Source: JBNAGF01 sp049801055
GTDB lineage: Bacteria > Pseudomonadota > Alphaproteobacteria > Rhodobacterales > Rhodobacteraceae
Length of the DNA stretch: 64,000 nt
Reading direction: 5' to 3'
Assembly (NCBI RefSeq): GCF_049801055.1
Contig: NZ_JBNAGF010000003.1
Coordinates: 124,001 to 188,000, forward strand
The notes under the pieces are model-generated. The model made no database searches. It saw nothing but the letters and a program-made list of their open reading frames with translations, and was not told the DNA's origin. The translations under genes and the position numbers were made by a program. This document shows positions 8,745 to 15,632 of this stretch, one piece after another (position 1 is the first letter of the stretch; each line of letters starts with the position of its first letter).

Positions 8745-8758
8745 TTGACCCAGATCAA
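8745..8758 (+). promoter_or_regulatory. FNR/CRP-type binding site (candidate)
   Basis: TTGAC-CCAG-ATCAA matches the FNR-type consensus TTGAT-N4-ATCAA at 9 of 10 positions. It begins 5 bases after the response regulator stop codon. Its centre (8751.5) would be at -41.5 relative to a start near 8793, the usual class II position, and a -10-like TAGTGT lies at 8781-8786. Single-site matches can occur by chance. Confidence 0.5.
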
Positions 8759-8792
8759 AGAGGCAACCTGACTACACCTTTAGTGTTGAAGC

Positions 8793-8868
8793 CAACCCGC
8801 GCATATCCGGGTCAAGATATGCACCTCCCTGTTGGACTTGGCCGAGCTTGATGCTCGGCCATTTTTTT
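8793..8868 (+). ncRNA. Candidate small RNA with C-rich single-stranded seed
   Basis: No reading frame explains this 247-base gap, yet it ends in a strong terminator 100 bases beyond the response regulator gene. Upstream of the terminator is an inverted repeat GCATAT/ATATGC (8801-8806 and 8817-8822). Between the two hairpins lies an unpaired CACCTCCCTGTTGGAC segment, complementary to Shine-Dalgarno-like sequence. Hairpin, C-rich linker and terminator is a common layout of alphaproteobacterial sRNAs. It could instead be just the 3-prime UTR of the regulator mRNA. The 5-prime end is inferred from the FNR box spacing. Confidence 0.42.
8839..8868 (+). terminator. Rho-independent terminator
   Basis: The stem GGCCGAGC/GCTCGGCC (8840-8847 and 8853-8860, extended by a T-A pair) has a 5-base loop and is followed by ATTTTTTT. 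It ends the response regulator transcript and/or a separate small RNA. Confidence 0.93.
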
Positions 8869-8985
8869 GTCCGGTCGGTTGTAAAAATCATCTGTTCTGC
8901 GATCCACGATTGCCGAGGATTGCGATGGTGTCCACCAACGCGCCACGCTAGTCTGCGCCGAACCTGAACTGAGCGAGCGCTGCCA

Positions 8986-9774
8986 ATGTCTTTTTCCCTA
9001 GCCACATGGAATATCAATTCCGTCCGACTACGAGAGCCGATTGTGGCCAAGTTGATGCAGGAAGAGGCCCCAGACGTTCTGTGCCTTCAGGAATGTAAGT
9101 CACCGGTCGAGAAGATCCCGACCGAATGGTTCGCAAATTTGGGCTATTCCCACATGATCGCCCGGGGGCAGAAAGGTTACAACGGCGTTGCCATCCTATC
9201 GAAGCTTCCGATCGAAGATGTTGGCGACAAGGATTTCGCGGGGCTCGGTCACGCGCGCCATGTGGCGGGGCGTCTCGAGAACGGAGTGACGATCCACAAT
9301 TTCTATGTACCTGCGGGAGGGGATGCTCCTGACAGGGAAGTTAATGAAAAATTCGGGCAGAAGCTCGACTACCTCACTGACATGCGTGACTGGTTTCGCG
9401 AGGAACGGCCCGAGAAGTCCATTCTTGTCGGCGACCTGAATATCGCGCCGCGCGAAGATGATGTCTGGTCCCATAAGCAACTGCTCAAAGTCGTTTCGCA
9501 CACGCCAATCGAAGTGGATCATCTGGCCGAAACTCAGGATGCCGGAGGGTGGATCGACATTACGCGCCAGGATATCCCGGACGGCCAGCTGTTTAGCTGG
9601 TGGTCCTATAGGGCCCGTGATTGGGATTCGGCCGACAAGGGACGGCGCCTTGATCATATCTGGGCGACGGCGGATATCTCTAACGCTGGGCATTCCAGCC
9701 GCATTTTGCGTGACGCGCGTGGGTGGGAAAAGCCCAGCGATCACGCGCCGGTCTTTGCAACTTTCGACCTGTAG
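8986..9774 (+). CDS. xthA: Exodeoxyribonuclease III
   Basis: This is an AP endonuclease and 3-prime exonuclease of base-excision repair. The 262-residue product is of usual length and has all exonuclease/endonuclease/phosphatase motifs: ATWNINSVRLR (metal-site Asn), CLQECKSP (catalytic Glu), YNGVAILSKLP, ILVGDLNIAPREDD, RLDHIWAT and the terminal SDHAPVFATFDL catalytic His. It stands alone between the response regulator/sRNA terminator and the thioredoxin-like gene. Confidence 0.97.
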   Translation: MSFSLATWNINSVRLREPIVAKLMQEEAPDVLCLQECKSPVEKIPTEWFANLGYSHMIARGQKGYNGVAILSKLPIEDVGDKDFAGLGHARHVAGRLENGVTIHNFYVPAGGDAPDREVNEKFGQKLDYLTDMRDWFREERPEKSILVGDLNIAPREDDVWSHKQLLKVVSHTPIEVDHLAETQDAGGWIDITRQDIPDGQLFSWWSYRARDWDSADKGRRLDHIWATADISNAGHSSRILRDARGWEKPSDHAPVFATFDL

Positions 9775-9892
9775 CTCCGGAACACTTCGATACCGCCCGA
9801 GTAACTGAGACTGCGGATATCGCAAAACCTCTCTTGGTTTCCGGTCGCCAAGGTTTCATATAGGGGCAAGCCAAAACCGGAGATTTCAAGCC

Positions 9893-10804
9893 ATGGACAT
9901 TCTGAGCGGCGCCACACCAGCGGCAGACCTCATCAAGGACGGAACCGAAGCCACTTTCATGGCGGACGTCATCGAGGCCAGCCAGACGCAACCGGTTATC
10001 GTTGATTTCTGGGCGCCTTGGTGTGGGCCTTGCAAGACGTTGGGCCCGATGCTCGAAGAGGCCGTTACTGCTGCCAAAGGTGCGGTGAAAATGGTCAAGA
10101 TCAACGTGGACGAAGCCCAGATGATCGCCGGCCAGTTGCAAATCCAGTCGATCCCGACTGTTTACGCTTTCCATCAGGGGCAGCCTGTTGACGGGTTTCA
10201 GGGGGCATTGCCCGGGTCCGAGATCAAGGCTTTTGTCGACCGGGTAATCGCTGCGGCTGGTGGAGAATCGCCGGGCGGACAGTTGGACGAGGCCGTGGCC
10301 GCCGCGCATGAGATGCTGGAAGCGGGCGCAGCCACTGATGCGGCACAGACCTTTGCTGCCATTCTCGGCGAAGATCCCAATCATGCCGGCGCCTATGCCG
10401 GTTTGGTTCAGGCACATATCGCACTGGGCGATCTCGATCAGGCCGAAGCGATTCTGAATGGTGCCCCGGCAGAAATTTCTACCTCGCCCGAGCTTGAGGC
10501 CGCACATGCCCAGATCGAGCTGGCGCGGCAGGCTGCGGATGCCGGCCCGGTGGCTGAACTGCAGGCACTAGTGGACGCTGACCCGGCCAACCAGCAGGCC
10601 CGGTTTGATCTGGCGCTTGCCTTGCAGGCCAACGACCAGACCGAACAGGCCGTCTCCGAATTGCTGGAAGTCTTCCGACGTGATCGCGAATGGAATGAGG
10701 GCGCTGCCAAGGCACAGTTGTTCACGATTTTCGAAGCACTGAAGCCGAATGATCCGATCGTTCTGGCTGGGCGGCGCAAATTAAGTTCGATGATATTTGC
10801 CTAA
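9893..10804 (+). CDS. Thioredoxin-TPR co-chaperone (CnoX/YbbN family)
   Basis: The N-terminal thioredoxin fold has an intact WCGPC site (Cys44, Cys47) and the cis-Pro segment SIPTVYAF. The remainder (about residues 125-303) consists of Ala-rich TPR-like helices (AHEMLEAGAATDAAQTFAAI, VQAHIALGDLDQAEAIL). This is the architecture of CnoX, a chaperedoxin that protects and hands substrates to GroEL or DnaK under oxidative stress. Many alphaproteobacterial members keep the active CxxC. Three genes in a row follow in the same direction (Lon-domain protein, Trm112-like). Confidence 0.93.
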   Translation: MDILSGATPAADLIKDGTEATFMADVIEASQTQPVIVDFWAPWCGPCKTLGPMLEEAVTAAKGAVKMVKINVDEAQMIAGQLQIQSIPTVYAFHQGQPVDGFQGALPGSEIKAFVDRVIAAAGGESPGGQLDEAVAAAHEMLEAGAATDAAQTFAAILGEDPNHAGAYAGLVQAHIALGDLDQAEAILNGAPAEISTSPELEAAHAQIELARQAADAGPVAELQALVDADPANQQARFDLALALQANDQTEQAVSELLEVFRRDREWNEGAAKAQLFTIFEALKPNDPIVLAGRRKLSSMIFA

Positions 10805-10831
10805 CAGCGGCTCAGGGCTACACTGAGCTTT

Positions 10832-11473
10832 ATGATGCAACCAGCCGATCTGCCCGAAACCGTGGCGGTGTTTCCCTTGCCGGGGGCATTGCTTTTGCCG
10901 CGTGCGCGTTTACCGCTACATATCTTTGAACCGCGGTACCTGCAAATGCTTGAGGATGCGCTGAAGACACCGCAGCGAATTATCGGGATGGTGCAACCTG
11001 CGCCGGTGCCCAGCAACGATCAGGCTTTGCACGCGATCGGGTGTGCCGGTCGTGTGACCCAGTTTTCGGAAACCGAAGACGGGCGATACCTGATCACGCT
11101 GACAGGTATCTCCAGGTTCAGGGTTCAGCACGAGGTCGAAGGGTTCGCACCCTATCGCCGTTGCGAGATCTCATGGTGCGGATTCGAGCGGGACCTGGGC
11201 AAATGTGAAACGGATCAGGCATTCGACAGAAAGCTGTTTCTCGACCTGCTTCACCGGTTCTTTGCATCTCAGCAGCTTTCGACTGACTGGGATTCGCTGA
11301 CGGATGCCGACGATGAGCTTTTGGTCAATTCCCTGTCGATGTTGCTTGACTTCGACCCGGAGGACAAACAGGCACTACTTGAGGCGCCCTGTCTCCGGAC
11401 ACGCCGGGAAACCCTTGTCACGTTGATCGAGTTCGCAATGCGTGGCGGCTCAGGAGAGGAAGCACTGCAATGA
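10832..11473 (+). CDS. Lon N-terminal substrate-binding domain protein
   Basis: This 213-residue protein contains only the LonN (PUA-like) domain, without ATPase or protease parts. The signature is VAVFPLPGALLLPRARLPLHIFEPRYLQML, followed by IGCAGRVTQFSETEDGRYLITLTG. Such stand-alone LonN proteins are common next to thioredoxin-like genes in alphaproteobacteria; their function is not settled, and a role in peptide or substrate recognition is inferred from the Lon family. The gene starts 27 bases after the thioredoxin-TPR gene and its stop overlaps the next ATG by 4 bases, so this is an operon. Confidence 0.92.
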   Translation: MMQPADLPETVAVFPLPGALLLPRARLPLHIFEPRYLQMLEDALKTPQRIIGMVQPAPVPSNDQALHAIGCAGRVTQFSETEDGRYLITLTGISRFRVQHEVEGFAPYRRCEISWCGFERDLGKCETDQAFDRKLFLDLLHRFFASQQLSTDWDSLTDADDELLVNSLSMLLDFDPEDKQALLEAPCLRTRRETLVTLIEFAMRGGSGEEALQ

Positions 11474-11664
11474 ACGATGGATCGGCCAACCAAGCGTCAT
11501 TTGACCGCCGGATGCTGGAAGCACTGGTATGCCCCCAAACTCATGCAACGCTTGAGTATAACGCTGAGCGGCAGGAGCTGGTTTCGAAAGGCGCCGGACT
11601 GGCATTTCCTATCCGCAACGGAATCCCCGTGATGCTGATCGATGAGGCACGGAAAATCGACTGA
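11470..11664 (+). CDS. Trm112 / UPF0434 (YcaR-like) small protein
   Basis: This 64-residue protein matches the short Trm112-like family: LEALVCPQTHATLEYN, ELVSKGAGLAFPIRNGIPVMLIDEAR. Eukaryotic Trm112 is an activator of methyltransferases; bacterial members are of uncertain role. The usual zinc cysteines are reduced here to a single Cys in VCPQT, as in many proteobacterial homologues. It overlaps the upstream Lon-domain gene (ATGA), so it is translationally coupled to it. Confidence 0.9.
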   Translation: MNDGSANQASFDRRMLEALVCPQTHATLEYNAERQELVSKGAGLAFPIRNGIPVMLIDEARKID

Positions 11665-11685
11665 ACCCGGTGTTTTGACACTGCT

Positions 11686-12912
11686 TTAGATCTGCTGTCC
11701 CTTCAGCAATACCGGCATGTCTCCGGTCAACCCGGCGGCTTCGCGAACGAACCCCCTTCGCAGCGAAGGAAGAGATCCGACTATTCCCATTCCGATGTCG
11801 CGACCCAGCCGTAGCAGCGGGTTGTCGTTTGAAAACAGTCTGTTAAATGCGTCAGTCGCCAAGACCAGTGTAGCCGTATCGAAGCGCCGCCATTGTTGGT
11901 AGCGGTCCAGCACCATCTGCGATCCGATATCTTCCCCCCGACGGCCTGCCAGCGTCAGGACTTCGGCCAACGCTGCTACGTCCCGCAGACCCGCGTTCAA
12001 ACCCTGTCCGGCAATTGGGTGCATTCCGTGTGCTGCGTCACCGACGAGAGCCATGCGCTCGGCGACAAAGCTGTTGGCGATGGTAAGGTTGAGGGGATAG
12101 GTAAAACGATCACCGGCAAGGCGGATGTCTCCCAGAAAATCTCCGAAACGGGGCCGCAGAACCTGCAAGTAGTCAGCTTCCGGCATGGCATTGATGCGTT
12201 TGGCGGTGGCGGTCCGCTCACTCCACACGATCGAGCTGCGATTTCCTGCCAAAGGCAGGATAGCCAGCGGCCCAGGGGGCATGAAGAACTGGTGGGCGAC
12301 CCCGTTATGTGGCCGATCATGTTCGATTGCGCAAACCAACGCGGTCTGTCCGTAGTCCCATCCCGTGCGCCTTATACCGGCACGGGTCGCTGTTCCGCTA
12401 CGACGACCGTCGCACCCGATCAGAACACTGCCAGACAGCACGGTTCCATCGGCAAGGGTAACCTTCGCACCGTTCTGAGTGGTTTCCTGTGCCACCACGG
12501 TCTGACTGTTGACACGGGTAATCGATGGCTCCGATTCCATAGCTTCCATCAAGGAAACCCGAAGGTGCCGGTCTTCGACCATGTAGCCCATCGGGCCTTC
12601 CTCGATTTCAGCATGATCGAAATGCATGAAGAATGGTGACGGGCCCGCGCCGGGATGGCCGTCGGTTACCTTGATTTCCAGCATGGGCTGAGCGTTTTCG
12701 GCAATTCCGTCCCACACCCCTATGGCGGCCAGCAGCCGCTGCGAGGAAAGCGCCAGTGCATAGGCCCGCCCGTCAAATCCGGCATCCTTGCGCAGGTCTT
12801 CGTCCAGCGCATCGATGATTGTGACCGTGTGGCCGGTTCCAGCCAGCGCCAGCGCCAGCGCCGAACCGTTCAGGCCGCCCCCGACGATCAGGATATCCGA
12901 GTTCCTTGTCAT
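11686..12912 (-). CDS. UbiH/UbiF/VisC-type FAD monooxygenase (ubiquinone ring hydroxylase)
   Basis: This is a class A flavoprotein hydroxylase that probably acts on an octaprenyl/decaprenyl phenol intermediate of ubiquinone synthesis. The start at 12912 (MTRNSDILIVGGGLNGSALA) puts the FAD-binding GxGxxG right at the N-terminus; the open frame extends 24 codons upstream without family similarity. Also seen are the DG-type motif (LIGCDGRRSGTATRAGI) and the second FAD motif ALVGDAAHGMHPIAGQGLNAGL. The 408-residue length fits. Which ring position is hydroxylated cannot be told from sequence. It is convergent with the Trm112-like gene. Confidence 0.9.
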   Translation of the reverse strand: MTRNSDILIVGGGLNGSALALALAGTGHTVTIIDALDEDLRKDAGFDGRAYALALSSQRLLAAIGVWDGIAENAQPMLEIKVTDGHPGAGPSPFFMHFDHAEIEEGPMGYMVEDRHLRVSLMEAMESEPSITRVNSQTVVAQETTQNGAKVTLADGTVLSGSVLIGCDGRRSGTATRAGIRRTGWDYGQTALVCAIEHDRPHNGVAHQFFMPPGPLAILPLAGNRSSIVWSERTATAKRINAMPEADYLQVLRPRFGDFLGDIRLAGDRFTYPLNLTIANSFVAERMALVGDAAHGMHPIAGQGLNAGLRDVAALAEVLTLAGRRGEDIGSQMVLDRYQQWRRFDTATLVLATDAFNRLFSNDNPLLRLGRDIGMGIVGSLPSLRRGFVREAAGLTGDMPVLLKGQQI

Positions 12913-13001
12913 GCCCTGCAATATGCGCGTGGTTTCGGGATTGTCCATGCGCAAGGCTGTCGCTACCGTTTCAGAATACAGCAAATCGACGGGAGGGTTT
13001 C

Positions 13002-14330
13002 ATGCACGAATGGCTGCACATGTCTGCAAGCGAACTGGGTCGCGGGATTGCAGTTGGTGCGATCGACCCGGTGGCGTTGGCGCAAACTTTTCTGGACGCG
13101 ATCGACTCCCACCCGATGCGAAACCGCATTTACTCCCGTGTCACCCATGACAGGGCTATGGCCGAAGCCAATGCTGCGCGGATCCGCGCGCAGAACGGGC
13201 AAAGACTGTCGCTGCTAGATGGTGTCCCGCTCAGCTGGAAGGATCTGTTTGATTCCGCCGGAACCGTAACTCAGGCGGGTTCAGCGCTGCTAGACGGACG
13301 GGTGCCCGACCGGGATGCGGCAGTTCTTAACAACGCGACGAAATTGGGTGCAGTTTGCCTTGGCAAGACGCATATGAGCGAACTGGCGTTCTCGGGACTG
13401 GGGCTGAATCCGGTAACCGCAACGCCACCGTGCATCAATGACAGCGAGGCGGTGCCGGGCGGTTCCTCTTCGGGCGCTGCCGCATCAGTGGCCTTTGGGC
13501 TGGCGGCAGGGGGGATCGGTTCCGACACGGGCGGGTCGGTCCGGATCCCATCGGCGTGGAATGATCTGGTTGGGTTAAAAACCACGTCAGGCCGGGTCAG
13601 TCTCGAGGGTGTTGTGCCACTCTGTCTGAAATTCGATACAGTGGGTCCTTTGTGCCGGTCGGTCGAGGATGCCGCCCAGCTTCTCGCATTAGTCGAAGGT
13701 GGTGCCGCGGCCGATCTGAGGGGGGTTTCTTTGAAGGGCCGCCGATTTGCTGACCTGCAGACGATCGCGATGGATGAATTGCGTGAGCAGCCTGCCAAGG
13801 CCCATGAGGAAGCATTGAGCAGGTTGCGGGACGCGGGGGCAGAAATTGTTCCGTTGGACGTGCCGGAGATCAAGGATGCAATGGCTTTGACAGGTCCGCT
13901 CTATACTGCCGAGGCGTATGGTCTGTGGCGGGATGTAATCGAGGCCAATCCACACCTGATGTTCGAGGAGATCCTGCAACGTTTCCGCGCCGGGGGTGAG
14001 TATTCCGGCCCCGACTACGTCGCGGCCTGGGCCAGACTCGAAGCCTGTCGCGGTGCGTGGGATCAGGCGATCGCTGGATTTGACGCTGTCGTCCTGCCGG
14101 CATCACCGATCATGCCGCCGAATCTCGAGCGTCTTCTCAACGATCACGACTACTATGTGACCGAGAATCTTCTCGCCTTGCGAAACACCCGGATCGGCAA
14201 CCTGATGGGGCTCGCCGCGCTCACTTTGCCGACGGGCACGCCGTCCTGCGGGCTGATGATGATGGCCCCGCCCAATGCAGAAGAAGCTCTTTTGCGGCTG
14301 GGCGCGGCCGCCGAAGCGGCTTTGGCCTGA
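13002..14330 (+). CDS. Amidase (amidase-signature family)
   Basis: This is a hydrolase of the amidase-signature family with its complete Ser-cisSer-Lys triad: Lys near residue 80 (LSWKDLFDSAG), the Gly/Ser-rich stretch PGGSSSGAAASVAFGLA near 153, and the nucleophile region GSDTGGSVRIPSAWNDLVGLK near 177. The start at 13002 (MHEWLHMSA) follows GGGAGGG. It has 442 residues. Substrate is unknown; it is not GatA because gatB/gatC are not adjacent and the C-terminal part differs. It precedes the aminotransferase-ftsK-lolA series. Confidence 0.92.
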   Translation: MHEWLHMSASELGRGIAVGAIDPVALAQTFLDAIDSHPMRNRIYSRVTHDRAMAEANAARIRAQNGQRLSLLDGVPLSWKDLFDSAGTVTQAGSALLDGRVPDRDAAVLNNATKLGAVCLGKTHMSELAFSGLGLNPVTATPPCINDSEAVPGGSSSGAAASVAFGLAAGGIGSDTGGSVRIPSAWNDLVGLKTTSGRVSLEGVVPLCLKFDTVGPLCRSVEDAAQLLALVEGGAAADLRGVSLKGRRFADLQTIAMDELREQPAKAHEEALSRLRDAGAEIVPLDVPEIKDAMALTGPLYTAEAYGLWRDVIEANPHLMFEEILQRFRAGGEYSGPDYVAAWARLEACRGAWDQAIAGFDAVVLPASPIMPPNLERLLNDHDYYVTENLLALRNTRIGNLMGLAALTLPTGTPSCGLMMMAPPNAEEALLRLGAAAEAALA

Positions 14331-14437
14331 ATGCCACAATCACCTGATCCGGCGACGCTTTGTCTGGACGGATCCCGGAGGGATCTGTAACCTTATGGGA
14401 AACGGGGCGAAACGACCCCGACCTTGAGGCAGAATAG

Positions 14438-15619
14438 ATGAAGTTTCCCGAGCGGTTCTCGAACCTACCGGAATATGCGTTCCCGCGTCTGCGGGCCTTG
14501 CTGGACGTGCACCAGCCGGGCGGCGAGGTCGTGCATATGACCATCGGCGAACCCAAGCACGATTTTCCGGCTTGGGTCTCAGAGGTCATCGCGGAAAATT
14601 CTGCCGATTTTCGGGGGTATCCGCCGAACGACGGCTCGCCCGCGTTGCGAGGGGCCATTTCCGACTGGATCTCGCGCCGCTACGGTGTTTCATTGGACCC
14701 GGGAACCCGGGTGATGGCGCTCAATGGGACGCGCGAAGGGCTCTACAATGCCGCGATGGCACTGTGCCCCGAAGAAAAGAACGGCGCGCAACCGGTCGTT
14801 CTTTGTCCGAACCCATTTTATCAAGTCTACATGGTGGCGGCCATTTCAGTTGGTGCGGAACCTGTCTTTGTTCCCGCCACAGCGGCAACAGCGCACCTTC
14901 CGGATTACACGGCATTACCCGAAGACACCCTGAACAGAACCGCCATCGCCTATATCTGCTCACCTGCTAATCCTCAGGGCGCGGTTGCCTCGCGTGATTA
15001 TTGGGCCGACCTGATCCGGCTCGCGGAACAGTATGATTTCCGCATTTTTGCGGATGAATGTTACTCCGAGATTTATCGCGAGGCGGCTCCGACTGGAATT
15101 CTTACGGTTGCTCAGGAACTTGGTGCCGATCCCGAACGCATTACCCTGTTCAATTCGCTCTCCAAGCGGTCAAATCTGGCCGGTTTGCGCTCGGGACTCA
15201 TCGCCGGCGGGCCGGAATCGATCCGCCGTGTCAGGCAATTGCGGGCCTATTCGGGTGCGCCATTGCCAGCGCCCTTGCAGGCGGCCGCCGCAAAGGTCTG
15301 GGCCGACGAGGCGCATGTCGCCGACAATCGCAAGCTCTACCAGGAGAAGTATGCGGTCGCGGACGAAGCGCTTGGCAGCATACAGGGGTATCAATCCCCC
15401 GAGGCCGGTTTTTTTCTCTGGCTGCCAGTGGATAACGGCGAGCAGGCCGCATTGAAGCTTTGGCGCGAAACTGGTGTTCGGGTATTGCCCGGTGCCTATC
15501 TGGCGCAAGGAAATGCCGGTGAAAACCCGGGCGAGAATTACATTCGGGTCGCGATGGTGGCCCCAAAAACAGAACTGCAGCGCGGGCTGATTACTCTGCG
15601 CGACTGCATTTATTCATGA
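14438..15619 (+). CDS. PLP-dependent aminotransferase, class I/II (DapC-like)
   Basis: This is a fold-type I aminotransferase of 393 residues. It has the opening pattern FSNLPEYAFPRLRALLD and IGEPKHDFP, the PLP lysine near residue 243 in NSLSKRSNLAGLRSG, ADECYSEIY for the ring-stacking Asp/Tyr, and YIRVAMV for the carboxylate-binding Arg. The sequence is close to N-succinyldiaminopimelate aminotransferase (DapC), which would place it in lysine/meso-diaminopimelate synthesis together with dapB at 50.3 kb. Substrate assignment is by similarity. ftsK starts 13 bases after its stop. Confidence 0.9.
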   Translation: MKFPERFSNLPEYAFPRLRALLDVHQPGGEVVHMTIGEPKHDFPAWVSEVIAENSADFRGYPPNDGSPALRGAISDWISRRYGVSLDPGTRVMALNGTREGLYNAAMALCPEEKNGAQPVVLCPNPFYQVYMVAAISVGAEPVFVPATAATAHLPDYTALPEDTLNRTAIAYICSPANPQGAVASRDYWADLIRLAEQYDFRIFADECYSEIYREAAPTGILTVAQELGADPERITLFNSLSKRSNLAGLRSGLIAGGPESIRRVRQLRAYSGAPLPAPLQAAAAKVWADEAHVADNRKLYQEKYAVADEALGSIQGYQSPEAGFFLWLPVDNGEQAALKLWRETGVRVLPGAYLAQGNAGENPGENYIRVAMVAPKTELQRGLITLRDCIYS

Positions 15620-15632
15620 GGGTTTAGGTAGC

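Noticed and set aside
14341..14400. GATCCC-GGA-GGGATC inverted repeat between the amidase and aminotransferase genes
   Set aside because: The 3-base loop and absence of a T run make a terminator unlikely, and short palindromes of this kind occur by chance.
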